From contig JAIUOR010000060.1 of the NCBI GenBank assembly GCA_020161795.1, positions 62,001 through 126,000 on the forward strand: a stretch of 64,000 bases of DNA. The letters run 5' to 3'. Made by a program: the position numbers and the translations under genes. The DNA is from Actinomycetota bacterium. GTDB lineage: Bacteria; Actinomycetota; Actinomycetes; Propionibacteriales; Propionibacteriaceae. The notes beneath the pieces were generated by a model. The model did no database searches. It was not told the DNA's origin and saw only the letters and a list, made by a program, of their open reading frames with translations. Shown here piece by piece: positions 10,325 to 19,405 of the stretch. Numbering within the stretch: position 1 is the first letter of the stretch; each line of letters begins with the position of its first letter.

Positions 10325-10881
10325 GTGGTTGCCATTGTGGAGCAGCCGGGCCGGGCTTGGCCAACCGTCACCGTCAGGTCGGCCAACTCCCAGGGACGAT
10401 GCCGCTGCCAGTGCCCGGCCTCCTGCGCCTCCCACTGGTCCCAATGGACGGCGAAGCTCTCGCCGTCGCGGTCGATCGCCCGCCGGTGCCGCTCGTTTTC
10501 GTCCAGTTCACACCAGATGCCGAGATCGGCCAGCGCGCGGTTGGCCGGGGTGAGTGCTCCGCAGCCCTCCACGATCAGCGGCGTGGCGGGATCCAGCGGC
10601 ACCCAGCCGGTCACCGCCGACCGTTCCCAGCCCCAGCTCGGATAGCCGGGATCGACCGGACGAAGCACCAGCTCGGCCACCATCGCCGAGCCGGCCGCCA
10701 GACCGTCCCACCCGGGGTAGAAGGCGTCCATCGAGACCAGCTGTACCGGGCCGGGCCATCGCTCGGCCAGCCTCGTGGCCAGTGTGGTCTTGCCAGCGCC
10801 GGCGCCCCCGTCGATCAGGACGACCGGACGCGCCACGCCGAGCGCGGCGACGGCGCGCAGGATGCGGGCGGCCGCGCTCAC
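10315..10881 (-). CDS. Small P-loop kinase (uridine kinase-like)
   Basis: A 188-residue P-loop NTPase with Walker A GGAGAGKTT at about 25-33, VSMDAFYPGWDGL resembling the substrate DxFY motif of uridine and pantothenate kinases, and VEGCGALTP resembling their Walker B region. The substrate is unknown. The GTG start overlaps the manA stop as GTGA, so it is translated with manA. The stop TAG is nucleotides 8-10 of the tRNA-Thr gene, so the last ten bases of the reading frame lie inside the tRNA; the last residues (MATTPL) may not be conserved. Family is moderately sure, role unknown. Confidence 0.8.
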   Translation of the reverse strand: MSAAARILRAVAALGVARPVVLIDGGAGAGKTTLATRLAERWPGPVQLVSMDAFYPGWDGLAAGSAMVAELVLRPVDPGYPSWGWERSAVTGWVPLDPATPLIVEGCGALTPANRALADLGIWCELDENERHRRAIDRDGESFAVHWDQWEAQEAGHWQRHRPWELADLTVTVGQARPGCSTMATTPL

Positions 10882-12062
10882 CGGGTGCCGGAGGCGGAGA
10901 GGAAGGCCAGCCCGTCGCCGTGCGAGGTGACCTCCTGTTCGGCGGCCGCCAGGAAGGCGGCCTGACCCCGATGCAGCGTGCGGGATTCGCCCGCGGTCGC
11001 CACCGTGAGGTCGCCCTCCACCACGAACAGGATGCGCGCCGATCCCTGGCCGGGCAGCGGGATCGCCGCGGCGGTGCCCAGCACCCGCCAGACCTCGAAC
11101 TCGGGACAGCTGATCTCGTACCGCTCGATCCCCTCGCGCTCGGTAACCGGCGACAGTACCCGGGGCGGTCTCGGCTCGAAGTCGACCACGGAGACGAGCT
11201 CGCGGACGTCGATGTGCTTGGGAGTCAGCCCGCCGCGGATCACGTTGTCGGAGTTCGCCATCACCTCGACTCCGGTGCCGCGCAGGTGGACGTGCATCTG
11301 GCCGGCCGGGACGTACATCGCCTCACCCGGGCGCAGCGTGATGCGGTTCATCAGCAGCGCGGCCAGGATGCCGCGATCGCCGGGGAAGGCGGCGTCCAGC
11401 TCGACCACCGTGCGGGCGAAGTCGCCCACCGGCCCGGGTTCGCCGGAGTGCCGCAGCGCCGCGGCGCTGACCACGTCCACCAGCCTGGCGCGCTCACCCT
11501 CCAGGCTGAGCACTTCGAGGAAGACCTGGGCCAGCGCGGCTGCGCCCTTGCGTTCGGTGAGCGGGCTGATCAGCGAGCCCAGTTCGCCGGTGACGCCCAG
11601 CGCCGACAGCAGCGCCGCGGTCTCGACCGGATCGCGGAAGCCGGTGAGGGTCTCGAACAGGTCGAGAGCGACCAGGATCTCCGGCTTGGGCCACGGATCG
11701 ATGTAGACCCGCTCAGGGGATTCCAGCGGGATGCCGGCCGCATTCTCGCGCGCGTAGCCCTCCTGGGCCTGTTCCCGCGAGGGGTGGGCCTGGATCGACA
11801 GCGCGTGCCGGGCCGACAGCACCTTCATCAGGAAGGGCAGCTCGTCGCCGAAGGCTCCCCGGACGCGGTGCCCGAGCAGCGAGGGGTCGGCCGCGATCAG
11901 CTTTTCGAGGGTGGTCCCGTCCACCCCGGAGGGGCCTTGGGGGTGGGTGCCGAGCCAATATTCGGATTGCGGGGTTCCGTCCGGCTGCCGTCCGAGCAAC
12001 TGCGGGATGGCTTCGGTGGTTCCCCAGGCGTCGTGCTGAACGGTGCCTTGCAGCAGGTGCAT
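10878..12062 (-). CDS. manA: Mannose-6-phosphate isomerase, class I
   Basis: Zinc-dependent phosphomannose isomerase of 394 residues that interconverts fructose 6-phosphate and mannose 6-phosphate, feeding GDP-mannose and mannosylated glycolipids or polymers. The first cupin metal site shows as SIQAHPSREQA, and the active-site strand as RPGEAMYVPAGQMHVHLRGTGVEVMANSDNV, both diagnostic of type I enzymes. The start ATG 12062 has GAAGGG 6 nt upstream; an in-frame ATG 21 bp earlier is less likely. It forms a two-gene unit with the small P-loop kinase through a 4-nt overlap. Confidence 0.93.
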   Translation of the reverse strand: MHLLQGTVQHDAWGTTEAIPQLLGRQPDGTPQSEYWLGTHPQGPSGVDGTTLEKLIAADPSLLGHRVRGAFGDELPFLMKVLSARHALSIQAHPSREQAQEGYARENAAGIPLESPERVYIDPWPKPEILVALDLFETLTGFRDPVETAALLSALGVTGELGSLISPLTERKGAAALAQVFLEVLSLEGERARLVDVVSAAALRHSGEPGPVGDFARTVVELDAAFPGDRGILAALLMNRITLRPGEAMYVPAGQMHVHLRGTGVEVMANSDNVIRGGLTPKHIDVRELVSVVDFEPRPPRVLSPVTEREGIERYEISCPEFEVWRVLGTAAAIPLPGQGSARILFVVEGDLTVATAGESRTLHRGQAAFLAAAEQEVTSHGDGLAFLSASGTR

Positions 12063-12169
12063 TACAAGCCCTTCGCGTGTCATCGACGGCAGTGGTGAGG
12101 TGCCGCGAGCCTCGTCCAGTCTATCGGTTCGGGCCCGGCGGCACGGTCTCGCCGGCGGTTATGCAGTGG

Positions 12170-13627
<1,458 letters not shown>

Positions 13628-13679
13628 CTACCCAAGCCGCCCCCGCCTGCCGAATCGCCCCGGCAAGGTCCACCGGTTC

Positions 13680-13750
13680 GCAGAAACCGGGCAATCCACC
13701 CCTCCCGCCCGCAATATCCACCCAGAGCACCGAAATCACCCGGTTTCTGC
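13680..13750. repeat. 71-bp inverted-repeat element, copy 1 (divergent)
   Basis: Begins GCAGAAACCGGG and ends ATCACCCGGTTTCTGC, so the ends are inverted repeats. The interior differs from copies 2 and 3 although TATCCACCCAG is partly shared. Same total length as the other copies. Confidence 0.8.
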
Positions 13751-13800
13751 CGGGTCACGGTGTTCTGCGGGTCACGGTCTTTCTGCAGGTCACGATTGTC

Positions 13801-13874
13801 TTTCTGCAGATCACCGCCGCCAGCTGCCATGCTCCGTCTCTCTGCGGGTCACCGCGGCCAGCTGCCATGCTCCG
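13801..13874. repeat. 36-bp tandem repeat with TTTCTGC/GGTCAC cores
   Basis: Two 36-bp units at 13801-13836 and 13839-13874 share GCCAGCTGCCATGCTCCG and start with variants of TTTCTGCAGATCACCG. Further partial units (TTCTGCGGGTCACGG and similar) recur about every 18-20 bp from 13744 to 13800, so these look like decayed derivatives of the end sequence of the 71-bp elements. Confidence 0.7.
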
Positions 13875-13906
13875 GGCCGGATCCGCCTCTCGTCCGGCTC
13901 TCTTCC

Positions 13907-13977
13907 GCAGAAACCGGGTGATTCCGCCCTGGCGACTGGATTATCCACTCAGTGGCCCTGAGCTACCCGGTTTCTGC
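13907..13977. repeat. 71-bp inverted-repeat element, copy 2
   Basis: Ends GCAGAAACCGGGTGAT and its near inverted copy GCTACCCGGTTTCTGC. The interior contains GACTGGATTATCCACTCAG, also in copy 3. The RNA or single strand could fold into one long hairpin. Confidence 0.85.
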
Positions 13978-14045
13978 GGAGAGCGGTGACTGGGTCCACC
14001 GCCATGGGGCCACACCCTGGCCCGCTTCTCACCGGCTCTCTTCTT

Positions 14046-14116
14046 GCAGAAACCGGGTGATCCCGCCCCGGTGACTGGATTATCCACTCAGCCATCCTGA
14101 ATCACCCGGTTTCTGC
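14046..14116. repeat. 71-bp inverted-repeat element, copy 3
   Basis: Perfect 16-bp terminal inverted repeats, GCAGAAACCGGGTGAT and ATCACCCGGTTTCTGC, flank an interior almost the same as copy 2. No coding capacity and no flanking target-site duplication could be confirmed by eye. Confidence 0.85.
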
Positions 14117-14158
14117 GGGGAGAGGGAAAGCGGGTAGTAGGGGTGGCGGGAGAAGAGT

Positions 14159-14278
14159 GCGGGAGAAGAGTGAGAGGAGAGGAGGGAGAGCAGGGAGAGG
14201 AGAGGAGGGGGAAGAGGGGAAGAGGGGACGAGGGGAAGAGGGGAAGAGGCGGAGAGACGGAGAGACGAAGAGAGAGCG
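14159..14278. repeat. Polypurine tract with GGGGAAGA-type repeats
   Basis: About 112 of 120 bases on the plus strand are purines; 14161-14220 has only two pyrimidines. Part of it repeats GAGGGGAA about every 8-9 bp. Read in the direction of qcrB transcription it is an RNA rich in C and U and almost free of G, which is the composition of a Rho loading site. Confidence 0.85.
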
Positions 14279-14310
14279 CAGCCTGACGGTCGAGCAGGGG
14301 TCTGGACGGA

Positions 14311-14346
14311 CCAGAGGCCCCCTTCCTGGTGGAAAGGGGCCTCTGG
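14311..14346 (-). terminator. Hairpin after qcrB
   Basis: An 11-bp perfect stem, CCAGAGGCCCC with GGGGCCTCTGG, and a 14-nt loop start 11 bp after the qcrB stop. There is no U-tract; the C/U-rich RNA that follows could allow Rho to finish termination. Confidence 0.65.
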
Positions 14347-14357
14347 GCTGGGTGGTT

Positions 14358-16082
14358 CTAGTGGGTCGCGGCTTCTTCCTCGGTGGGGAGTTCGTGGACG
14401 TCGCCCTCCTCGAGTTCGTGGTCGCCGTGGTGGGCGGCCTCGGCGATCTCCTCGGCGGTGGGCTTGGCGATCCTGCCGTGGGCGAACCAGCGGGAGAGCC
14501 GCGCCCGCAGGGAGCCGACCTGCTTGCCGCCCCGTCGCCGGACGCCGCGGTCGTCGGTCTCCGGTGCAACCTCCAGCGCGGCCGGCTCGTGGTGCTGGGT
14601 GAGCGTGAACGCCTCTTCGGTGGTGATAGGGGCGTGGGCCTCGCTGTACCCGCCGTCCGGCTGACGGACGATGACGCCTGAGGAGCTCCCGTGCAGCACC
14701 CGCTCGTGATCGCGCCGCTGCAGCGACAGGCAGATCCGCTTGGTGACGATGAAGGCGATCACCGGCCCCGCGAAGACCAGGACGCGCATCACCTCGGTCA
14801 CCTGGTTCAGTGACACCCCGAACTGGGTGGCCAGGATGTCGTTGCCGCCGGAGAGCCAGAACAGCCCGTAGCAGGTCATCGCGGCGACGCCGAAGGCGGT
14901 GCGGTTCGGTGCGTTACGGGGGAAGTCGAGGATGTGGTGCTCGGACTTGTCGCCGGTGATCCAGGCCTCGACGAACGGGTAGATCGCCGGCAGGATCGCG
15001 AACAGGCCCATCAGGCCCAGCCCCGGCAGGGCGATGTTCCACGACCAGGTGGTACCCAGCAGATGCCACTCCCAGTTCGGGATGATCCGGATCGCGCCCT
15101 CGACGAAGCCCATGTACCAGTCGGGCTGGGAGCCGGCGGTCACCTGGGCCGGGTTGTACGGCCCGTAGAGCCAGACGGGGTTGATCTGCATCAGGGCGCC
15201 CATCAGGATCGTGACGCCGAAGACGATGAAGAAGAAGCCGCCGGCCTTCGCCGCGTACACCGGGAACAGGGCCTGGCCGACCACATTGGTCTGCTTGCGC
15301 CCCGGGCCGGGGAAGTGGGTGTGCTTGTGGTAGACCAGCAACGCCATATGCGCGCTGACCAGCGCCAGCAGCAGGCCCGGTATCAGCAGGATGTGCACCA
15401 TGTAGAGCCGGGGGATCACCAGTTCGCCGGGGAACTCCCCGCCGAAGATGAAGAACTCCGCCCAGGTGCCGACGATCGGGATCGAACGGATCAGGCCGTC
15501 CACGAACCTCAAGCCGGTGCCGGAGAGCAGGTCGTCGGGGAGCGAGTAGCCAGCGAAGCCTTCGATCATGCCCAGCTGCAGCAGGCCGACGCCGATAAGC
15601 CAGTTGAGTTCGCGGGGCTTGCGGAAGGCGCCGGTGAAGAAGACCCGCAGCATGTGCGCGATCATCGCCGCCACGAACAGGATCGCCGCCCAGTGGTGGA
15701 TCTGCCGGATCAGCAGGCCGCCGCGGATGTCGAAGCTGATTTCCAGGGTGGAGGCGAAGGCCTCCGACATCGGGATGCCGCGCATCAGCGCGTAGGTGCC
15801 CTCGTACTCGATCTCGGCCATCGACGGCTTGAACCAGATGGTCAGGAAGACGCCGGTCAGCAGCAGGATGATGAAGCTGTAGAGCGCCACCTCGCCGAGC
15901 AGGAAGGACCAGTGGTCGGGGAAGGCCTTGCGGAGTGCCTTGCGGCCGAAGCCCGAAACGGGGACGCGGTCGTCCACCCAGCCCACCGTGCCGCCGGCGG
16001 CGCTGGCCGCCAGCGAGGTGTCGGCCTTCTCGGGCGAGACGCCCTGGGGAACCTCGGGATCGACGTTCGTGGGCTTCGCCAT
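14358..16082 (-). CDS. qcrB: Cytochrome bc1 complex cytochrome b subunit
   Basis: Membrane subunit (574 residues) of the actinobacterial menaquinol:cytochrome c reductase that joins with aa3 oxidase. Heme-ligand histidines appear in IRQIHHWAAILFVAAMIAHMLR and MVHILLIPGLLLALVSAHMALLVYH, and the Qo motif as PDWYMGF near mid-protein. Actinobacterial QcrB is longer than mitochondrial cytochrome b; here the extra length is a charged C-terminal tail of about 110 residues rich in His and Glu. The ATG overlaps the qcrA stop as TGATG. Last gene of the ctaE-qcrCAB cluster. Confidence 0.97.
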   Translation of the reverse strand: MAKPTNVDPEVPQGVSPEKADTSLAASAAGGTVGWVDDRVPVSGFGRKALRKAFPDHWSFLLGEVALYSFIILLLTGVFLTIWFKPSMAEIEYEGTYALMRGIPMSEAFASTLEISFDIRGGLLIRQIHHWAAILFVAAMIAHMLRVFFTGAFRKPRELNWLIGVGLLQLGMIEGFAGYSLPDDLLSGTGLRFVDGLIRSIPIVGTWAEFFIFGGEFPGELVIPRLYMVHILLIPGLLLALVSAHMALLVYHKHTHFPGPGRKQTNVVGQALFPVYAAKAGGFFFIVFGVTILMGALMQINPVWLYGPYNPAQVTAGSQPDWYMGFVEGAIRIIPNWEWHLLGTTWSWNIALPGLGLMGLFAILPAIYPFVEAWITGDKSEHHILDFPRNAPNRTAFGVAAMTCYGLFWLSGGNDILATQFGVSLNQVTEVMRVLVFAGPVIAFIVTKRICLSLQRRDHERVLHGSSSGVIVRQPDGGYSEAHAPITTEEAFTLTQHHEPAALEVAPETDDRGVRRRGGKQVGSLRARLSRWFAHGRIAKPTAEEIAEAAHHGDHELEEGDVHELPTEEEAATH

Positions 16083-17149
16083 CAGTCGTCACCCTCCTTG
16101 AAGTCGTTCTCGGAGTTGCGCTCGAAGTAGCTGGGCCCGACCGGGACGGTGAAGTCGCTGCGCGCGATCAGGTAACCCTGCGCGTCGGTGGTGATCGGCA
16201 GCTGGGGCAGCGAGCGGGCGGCCGGGCCGAACACCACGACACCGGAATTGCCCAGGTCGAAGGTCGACTGGTGGCAGGGGCACAGCAGGTGGTGGGTCTG
16301 CTGCTCCCACAGGCTGATCGGGCAGCCGACGTGGGTGCAGATCTTGGAGTAGGCCAGGATGCCGTCGACGTGCCAGTCCTGCCGCGAGGTGGGGATCCGG
16401 ATCGAGTTCAGCTCCATCCGCACCACGATCAGCGACGACTTCGCCTTCTCGGTCTGGAACTCGGCACCGTGCAGTTCGAAGAGGGTGGCCGGCTGGGCGT
16501 TGATCAGCTGGCCCACAGCGATGTCGCTGGCCCTCAGCGGCACCTGATTGACGTCGTTGACGATCGGGACGCCCGGCGCCCAGATCGTCTTCTCGATGGT
16601 CTTCTTCCGCTCCTCGGCGGTCGGCCACGGCCCCATGTCGGCCAGCAGCACGACGGCGGGGACGAGCATGATGCCAACGCCGCCCGCCAGGCCGGTGCCG
16701 AGCAGCTTGCGCCGTCCGATGCCGGACTGCTCGACGCCGATCGCCCACTTCTCGGCCGCCTCTTCGCGGGAGTCGGCAGGAGAGGCCGCGGAGTGCCGGT
16801 ACTCGACAACTTCCTCGTCGCCCATGATGGTGCGCGACCAGTGGATCAGCGCGACGCCGATCGCCAGCACGCCCAGCCCGAGGGTGAGCCCCAGCAGCAG
16901 ATGGTTGGCCTTCATGGTGGCGCCGAAGATGTGCAGCGTGGCGTCGATCGGAATTGCGAAGTAGGCCACCACGAAGGCGATCGCGAGCACCGGGATGGCA
17001 GCCAGAATGCCGACCACCTGACGGTAGGCGCGCGCGCCCGCGCGCTCGTCGGCGTCGGTGTAGCGCTCCTCCTCGTGCAGCCCGGGATCAGGAACCGGAT
17101 GATCGGGTGCGTTCACGTGGGAGTGGTCGTGACTGGTGTCCAGGCTCAT
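16082..17149 (-). CDS. qcrA: Cytochrome bc1 complex Rieske iron-sulfur subunit
   Basis: The 355-residue Rieske protein of the bc1 complex carries electrons from menaquinol to QcrC. Three hydrophobic segments lie near 45-65, 83-103 and 150-170, as in other actinobacterial QcrA proteins, which have three membrane helices instead of one. The 2Fe-2S ligands are Cys271 and His273 in CTHVGC and Cys290 and His293 in CPCHQS; Cys276 and Cys292 should form the disulfide. The start ATG 17149 is chosen because it overlaps the qcrC stop as ATGA. The stop overlaps the qcrB start. Confidence 0.97.
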   Translation of the reverse strand: MSLDTSHDHSHVNAPDHPVPDPGLHEEERYTDADERAGARAYRQVVGILAAIPVLAIAFVVAYFAIPIDATLHIFGATMKANHLLLGLTLGLGVLAIGVALIHWSRTIMGDEEVVEYRHSAASPADSREEAAEKWAIGVEQSGIGRRKLLGTGLAGGVGIMLVPAVVLLADMGPWPTAEERKKTIEKTIWAPGVPIVNDVNQVPLRASDIAVGQLINAQPATLFELHGAEFQTEKAKSSLIVVRMELNSIRIPTSRQDWHVDGILAYSKICTHVGCPISLWEQQTHHLLCPCHQSTFDLGNSGVVVFGPAARSLPQLPITTDAQGYLIARSDFTVPVGPSYFERNSENDFKEGDD

Positions 17150-17952
17150 TTGCGGGCCGCCTTCTTGGTGATCCACGTGGCGAACAGCATCAGGATGCCG
17201 AGACCGGCGACCCAGCCCCAGAAGCCTTCCGAGACCGGCCCGAGACCGCCGAGGGTGAGACCGGCGGACGGCTGGGCGTGCACCTGATCGAGGTAGGCGA
17301 TCATGCTCCGGACATCCTTGTCGGGGATGGCGCCGTCGGCGAAGACCGGCATCTCCCCGGGGCCGGTGCGCATCGCCTCGTGGATGTCGATCGGCTCGGC
17401 GTCCAGCAGCGGCGGGGCGACCCTGCCGTTGGGCAGCGCGCCGCCGGAGCCCTGGAAGTTGTGGCAGGCCGAGCAGTTGGTGCGGAACAGGTCTCCGCCG
17501 ACCGCGACTTCTGCCGCGCTGAGACCGCTGGGGTCGTACTGACCCGGGTCGGGGATGGCGGGGCCGTCGCCGAGCGAGGCGACGTAGAGCGAGATCGCGG
17601 CGATCTCCTCGGCGGTGAAGGTGTTCTGCTTGTTCGGCGCCTGTGCGTAGGGGTTGGCCATCGGCATCCGGCCGGTGCGCATCTGGAAGTCGACCGACGC
17701 GGCTCCGACGCCGATCAGGGACGGCGCGGTCTCGTTGAGCAGCCCGGCGCCCTCGCCGTTCAGCCCGTGACAGGACGCGCAGGAGACGGCGAACAACTCC
17801 TGGCCGCGGGCGACCGTCTCCTCCGGGGTAGGGGCGGCGACGGAGGTGGCCGGTGCCACCACGGCGTACAGACCACCGGTCACCAGCAACGCGGCGGCCA
17901 CCAGAAGGAGGCGCGCTGCCTTGTGGTGCCGCTTCGGTGTAGGTGATCGCAT
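17146..17952 (-). CDS. qcrC: Cytochrome bc1 complex diheme cytochrome c subunit
   Basis: Membrane-anchored diheme cytochrome c of 268 residues that passes electrons directly to cytochrome aa3, replacing a soluble cytochrome c. An N-terminal signal or anchor helix (about 12-35) is followed by two c-type domains with CASCH (58-62) and CSACH (160-164). Candidate distal Met ligands lie in RMPMANPYAQ and GEMPVF. A C-terminal helix (about 243-262) ends in KKAARK. The ATG follows GAGGAA with adequate spacing, 34 bp after ctaE. Confidence 0.96.
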   Translation of the reverse strand: MRSPTPKRHHKAARLLLVAAALLVTGGLYAVVAPATSVAAPTPEETVARGQELFAVSCASCHGLNGEGAGLLNETAPSLIGVGAASVDFQMRTGRMPMANPYAQAPNKQNTFTAEEIAAISLYVASLGDGPAIPDPGQYDPSGLSAAEVAVGGDLFRTNCSACHNFQGSGGALPNGRVAPPLLDAEPIDIHEAMRTGPGEMPVFADGAIPDKDVRSMIAYLDQVHAQPSAGLTLGGLGPVSEGFWGWVAGLGILMLFATWITKKAARK

Positions 17953-17986
17953 CGGTACGGATTCCTCCCCAGAGATATCGGACGCG

Positions 17987-18718
17987 TCAGCGCAGGATAT
18001 AGATCACGAAGAACAGCACGACCCAGATGGCGTCGACGAAATGCCAGTAGTACGACGTCACCATCGCGTGGACCGCCTGCTCATGGGTGAAACGGCGGGC
18101 GAGGTAGGTGCGTCCGAGCATCAGCAGAAATGCCACCAGGCCACCGATCACGTGAAGACCGTGGAAGCCCGTCGCGAGGAAGAAGGCCGACGTGTAGGCA
18201 TTGGTGGCGGGGGTGAATCCCTCGGCCAGCAGGTTGGCGTACTCGTAGGCCTGGCCGCCGATGAAGATCGCGCCCATCACGAAGGTGAGGGTGTACCACT
18301 CGCGGAGCCCCCAGCGGTTCAGGTTGAGCAGCGAGCCGGTGCGGGAGACCTTGCCCACCTCGGCCTGGTGGACGCCCAGCTGGCAGGTCACCGAGCTGAG
18401 CACGAGGATCAGGGTGTTGATGGTGGCGAACCAGGGGAAGGTGATGCCGAACCAGTCGTTGTCCAGGTGGGCGGTGCCCCATTCCCACATCGGGGTGGTC
18501 TGGGAGGCGGCCGCGGCGGCGTTGGTGATCTCGCGCAGCGAGAAGTACGCGGCGAAGAGGGCGGCGAAGAACATCAGCTCGCTGGCCAGCCACACGATGG
18601 TTCCCACCGCGAGCGCGTCCGGTCGTCCCTTCACGCCTACCAGACGAGAGGACGCGACGGGATGCACCGCGCCGGCAGAGGACAGGGCGGTTGCTCCACT
18701 GGAAGATGCCTGTGCCAT
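17987..18718 (-). CDS. ctaE: Cytochrome c oxidase subunit III
   Basis: Subunit III of the aa3 cytochrome c oxidase, 243 residues with a Ser/Ala-rich N-terminus of about 30 residues and several membrane helices. Conserved stretches include [29 protein letters not shown] and [17 protein letters not shown]. It is first in the ctaE-qcrCAB array, the usual actinobacterial order for subunits of the bcc-aa3 supercomplex. The ATG is chosen because a CATACT hexamer (18725-18730) ends 6 nt upstream, giving a leaderless transcript. Confidence 0.95.
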   Translation of the reverse strand: MAQASSSGATALSSAGAVHPVASSRLVGVKGRPDALAVGTIVWLASELMFFAALFAAYFSLREITNAAAAASQTTPMWEWGTAHLDNDWFGITFPWFATINTLILVLSSVTCQLGVHQAEVGKVSRTGSLLNLNRWGLREWYTLTFVMGAIFIGGQAYEYANLLAEGFTPATNAYTSAFFLATGFHGLHVIGGLVAFLLMLGRTYLARRFTHEQAVHAMVTSYYWHFVDAIWVVLFFVIYILR

Positions 18719-18988
18719 TGGCCCAGTATGACGGGTTGGCGAGTCATCCTGCACCCACCGCGCCCGATCCGGGCGGTCTGCGGTGGGGGCAATATTGAGC
18801 AGACGAGGATTTCCCGCAGCATTCCGGGAGGCTCACCGCCTCTGCACCACTTCTGAGCCGGTGGACGCGCGCTGCCGGGGCCGGCGCAGCGGCCGCGGGT
18901 TCGCAACCACCGCGGGAGCGGGTGGTGGGGGCCGGAACCGGTTACGATGACGACGAGTCGAAACGTGCCGTGTCAGACGAGGAAGACC
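18719..18988. other. Intergenic region between divergent ctaE and the receiver-like gene
   Basis: The left end holds the ctaE -10 box. On the right, TACGAT near 18942-18947 is a plausible -10 for the plus-strand gene. The middle is rich in CCGCGG-type sequence; no further gene is visible. Confidence 0.5.
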
Positions 18989-19405
18989 ATGAGCGACGAG
19001 CAGTCCAGCCGAGCAACCGTCCTGCTGTACTCCGACGACCGAACCGTGCGCGAGCAGGTGCGGCTGGCCCTGGGGACCAGGCTCGCCGCCGATCTTCCCG
19101 AGATCGACGTGCGCGAGGTCGCGACCCAGCCGGCAGTGCTGTGGGCGATGGACGCCGGCGGCGTCGACCTGGTGATCCTCGACGCCGAGGCGGTCCCCGC
19201 CGGTGGCATGGGGCTGGCGCACCAGTTGAAGGACGAGATCGCCGACTGCCCGCCGGTGCTGCTCCTGGTGGCGCGGGTGGCGGACGGCTGGCTGGCCACC
19301 TGGTCGAAGGCCGAGGCCGTCAGCTCGTACCCGGTCGACCCGGTCCGGTTGCCGGCGACCGCCGCCGAGCTGCTGCGCTCCCGGCTGGCTGCGAAGGCGT
19401 CGTAG
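18989..19405 (+). CDS. Receiver-like (pseudo-response regulator) protein
   Basis: A 138-residue single-domain protein with the alternating pattern of a CheY-like receiver: an acidic pair at 16-17 (YSDDRTV) and Asp65 in DLVILDAE at the phospho-acceptor position. The usual Lys-Pro at strand 5 reads VDP (SSYPVDPVRL), so a key Lys is missing and normal phosphorylation switching is doubtful. No output domain. ATG follows GAGGAAG. Its stop overlaps the trpD start by one base, and homologues are known beside ctaE or trpD in other actinobacteria. Role unknown. Confidence 0.75.
   Translation: MSDEQSSRATVLLYSDDRTVREQVRLALGTRLAADLPEIDVREVATQPAVLWAMDAGGVDLVILDAEAVPAGGMGLAHQLKDEIADCPPVLLLVARVADGWLATWSKAEAVSSYPVDPVRLPATAAELLRSRLAAKAS

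Noticed and set aside
13680..14116. A small CRISPR array
   Set aside because: There are only three units, spaced 227 and 139 bp apart, with ends inverted, no uniform spacers and no cas gene.
13680..14116. Integron attC sites
   Set aside because: The imperfect hairpin shape is similar, but no GTTRRRY-type core, no integrase and no gene cassettes are present.
14159..14278. A Glu/Arg-rich protein in the purine tract
   Set aside because: Frames through it give only low-complexity Arg/Glu/Gly sequence with no start signal; the base bias explains the open frame.
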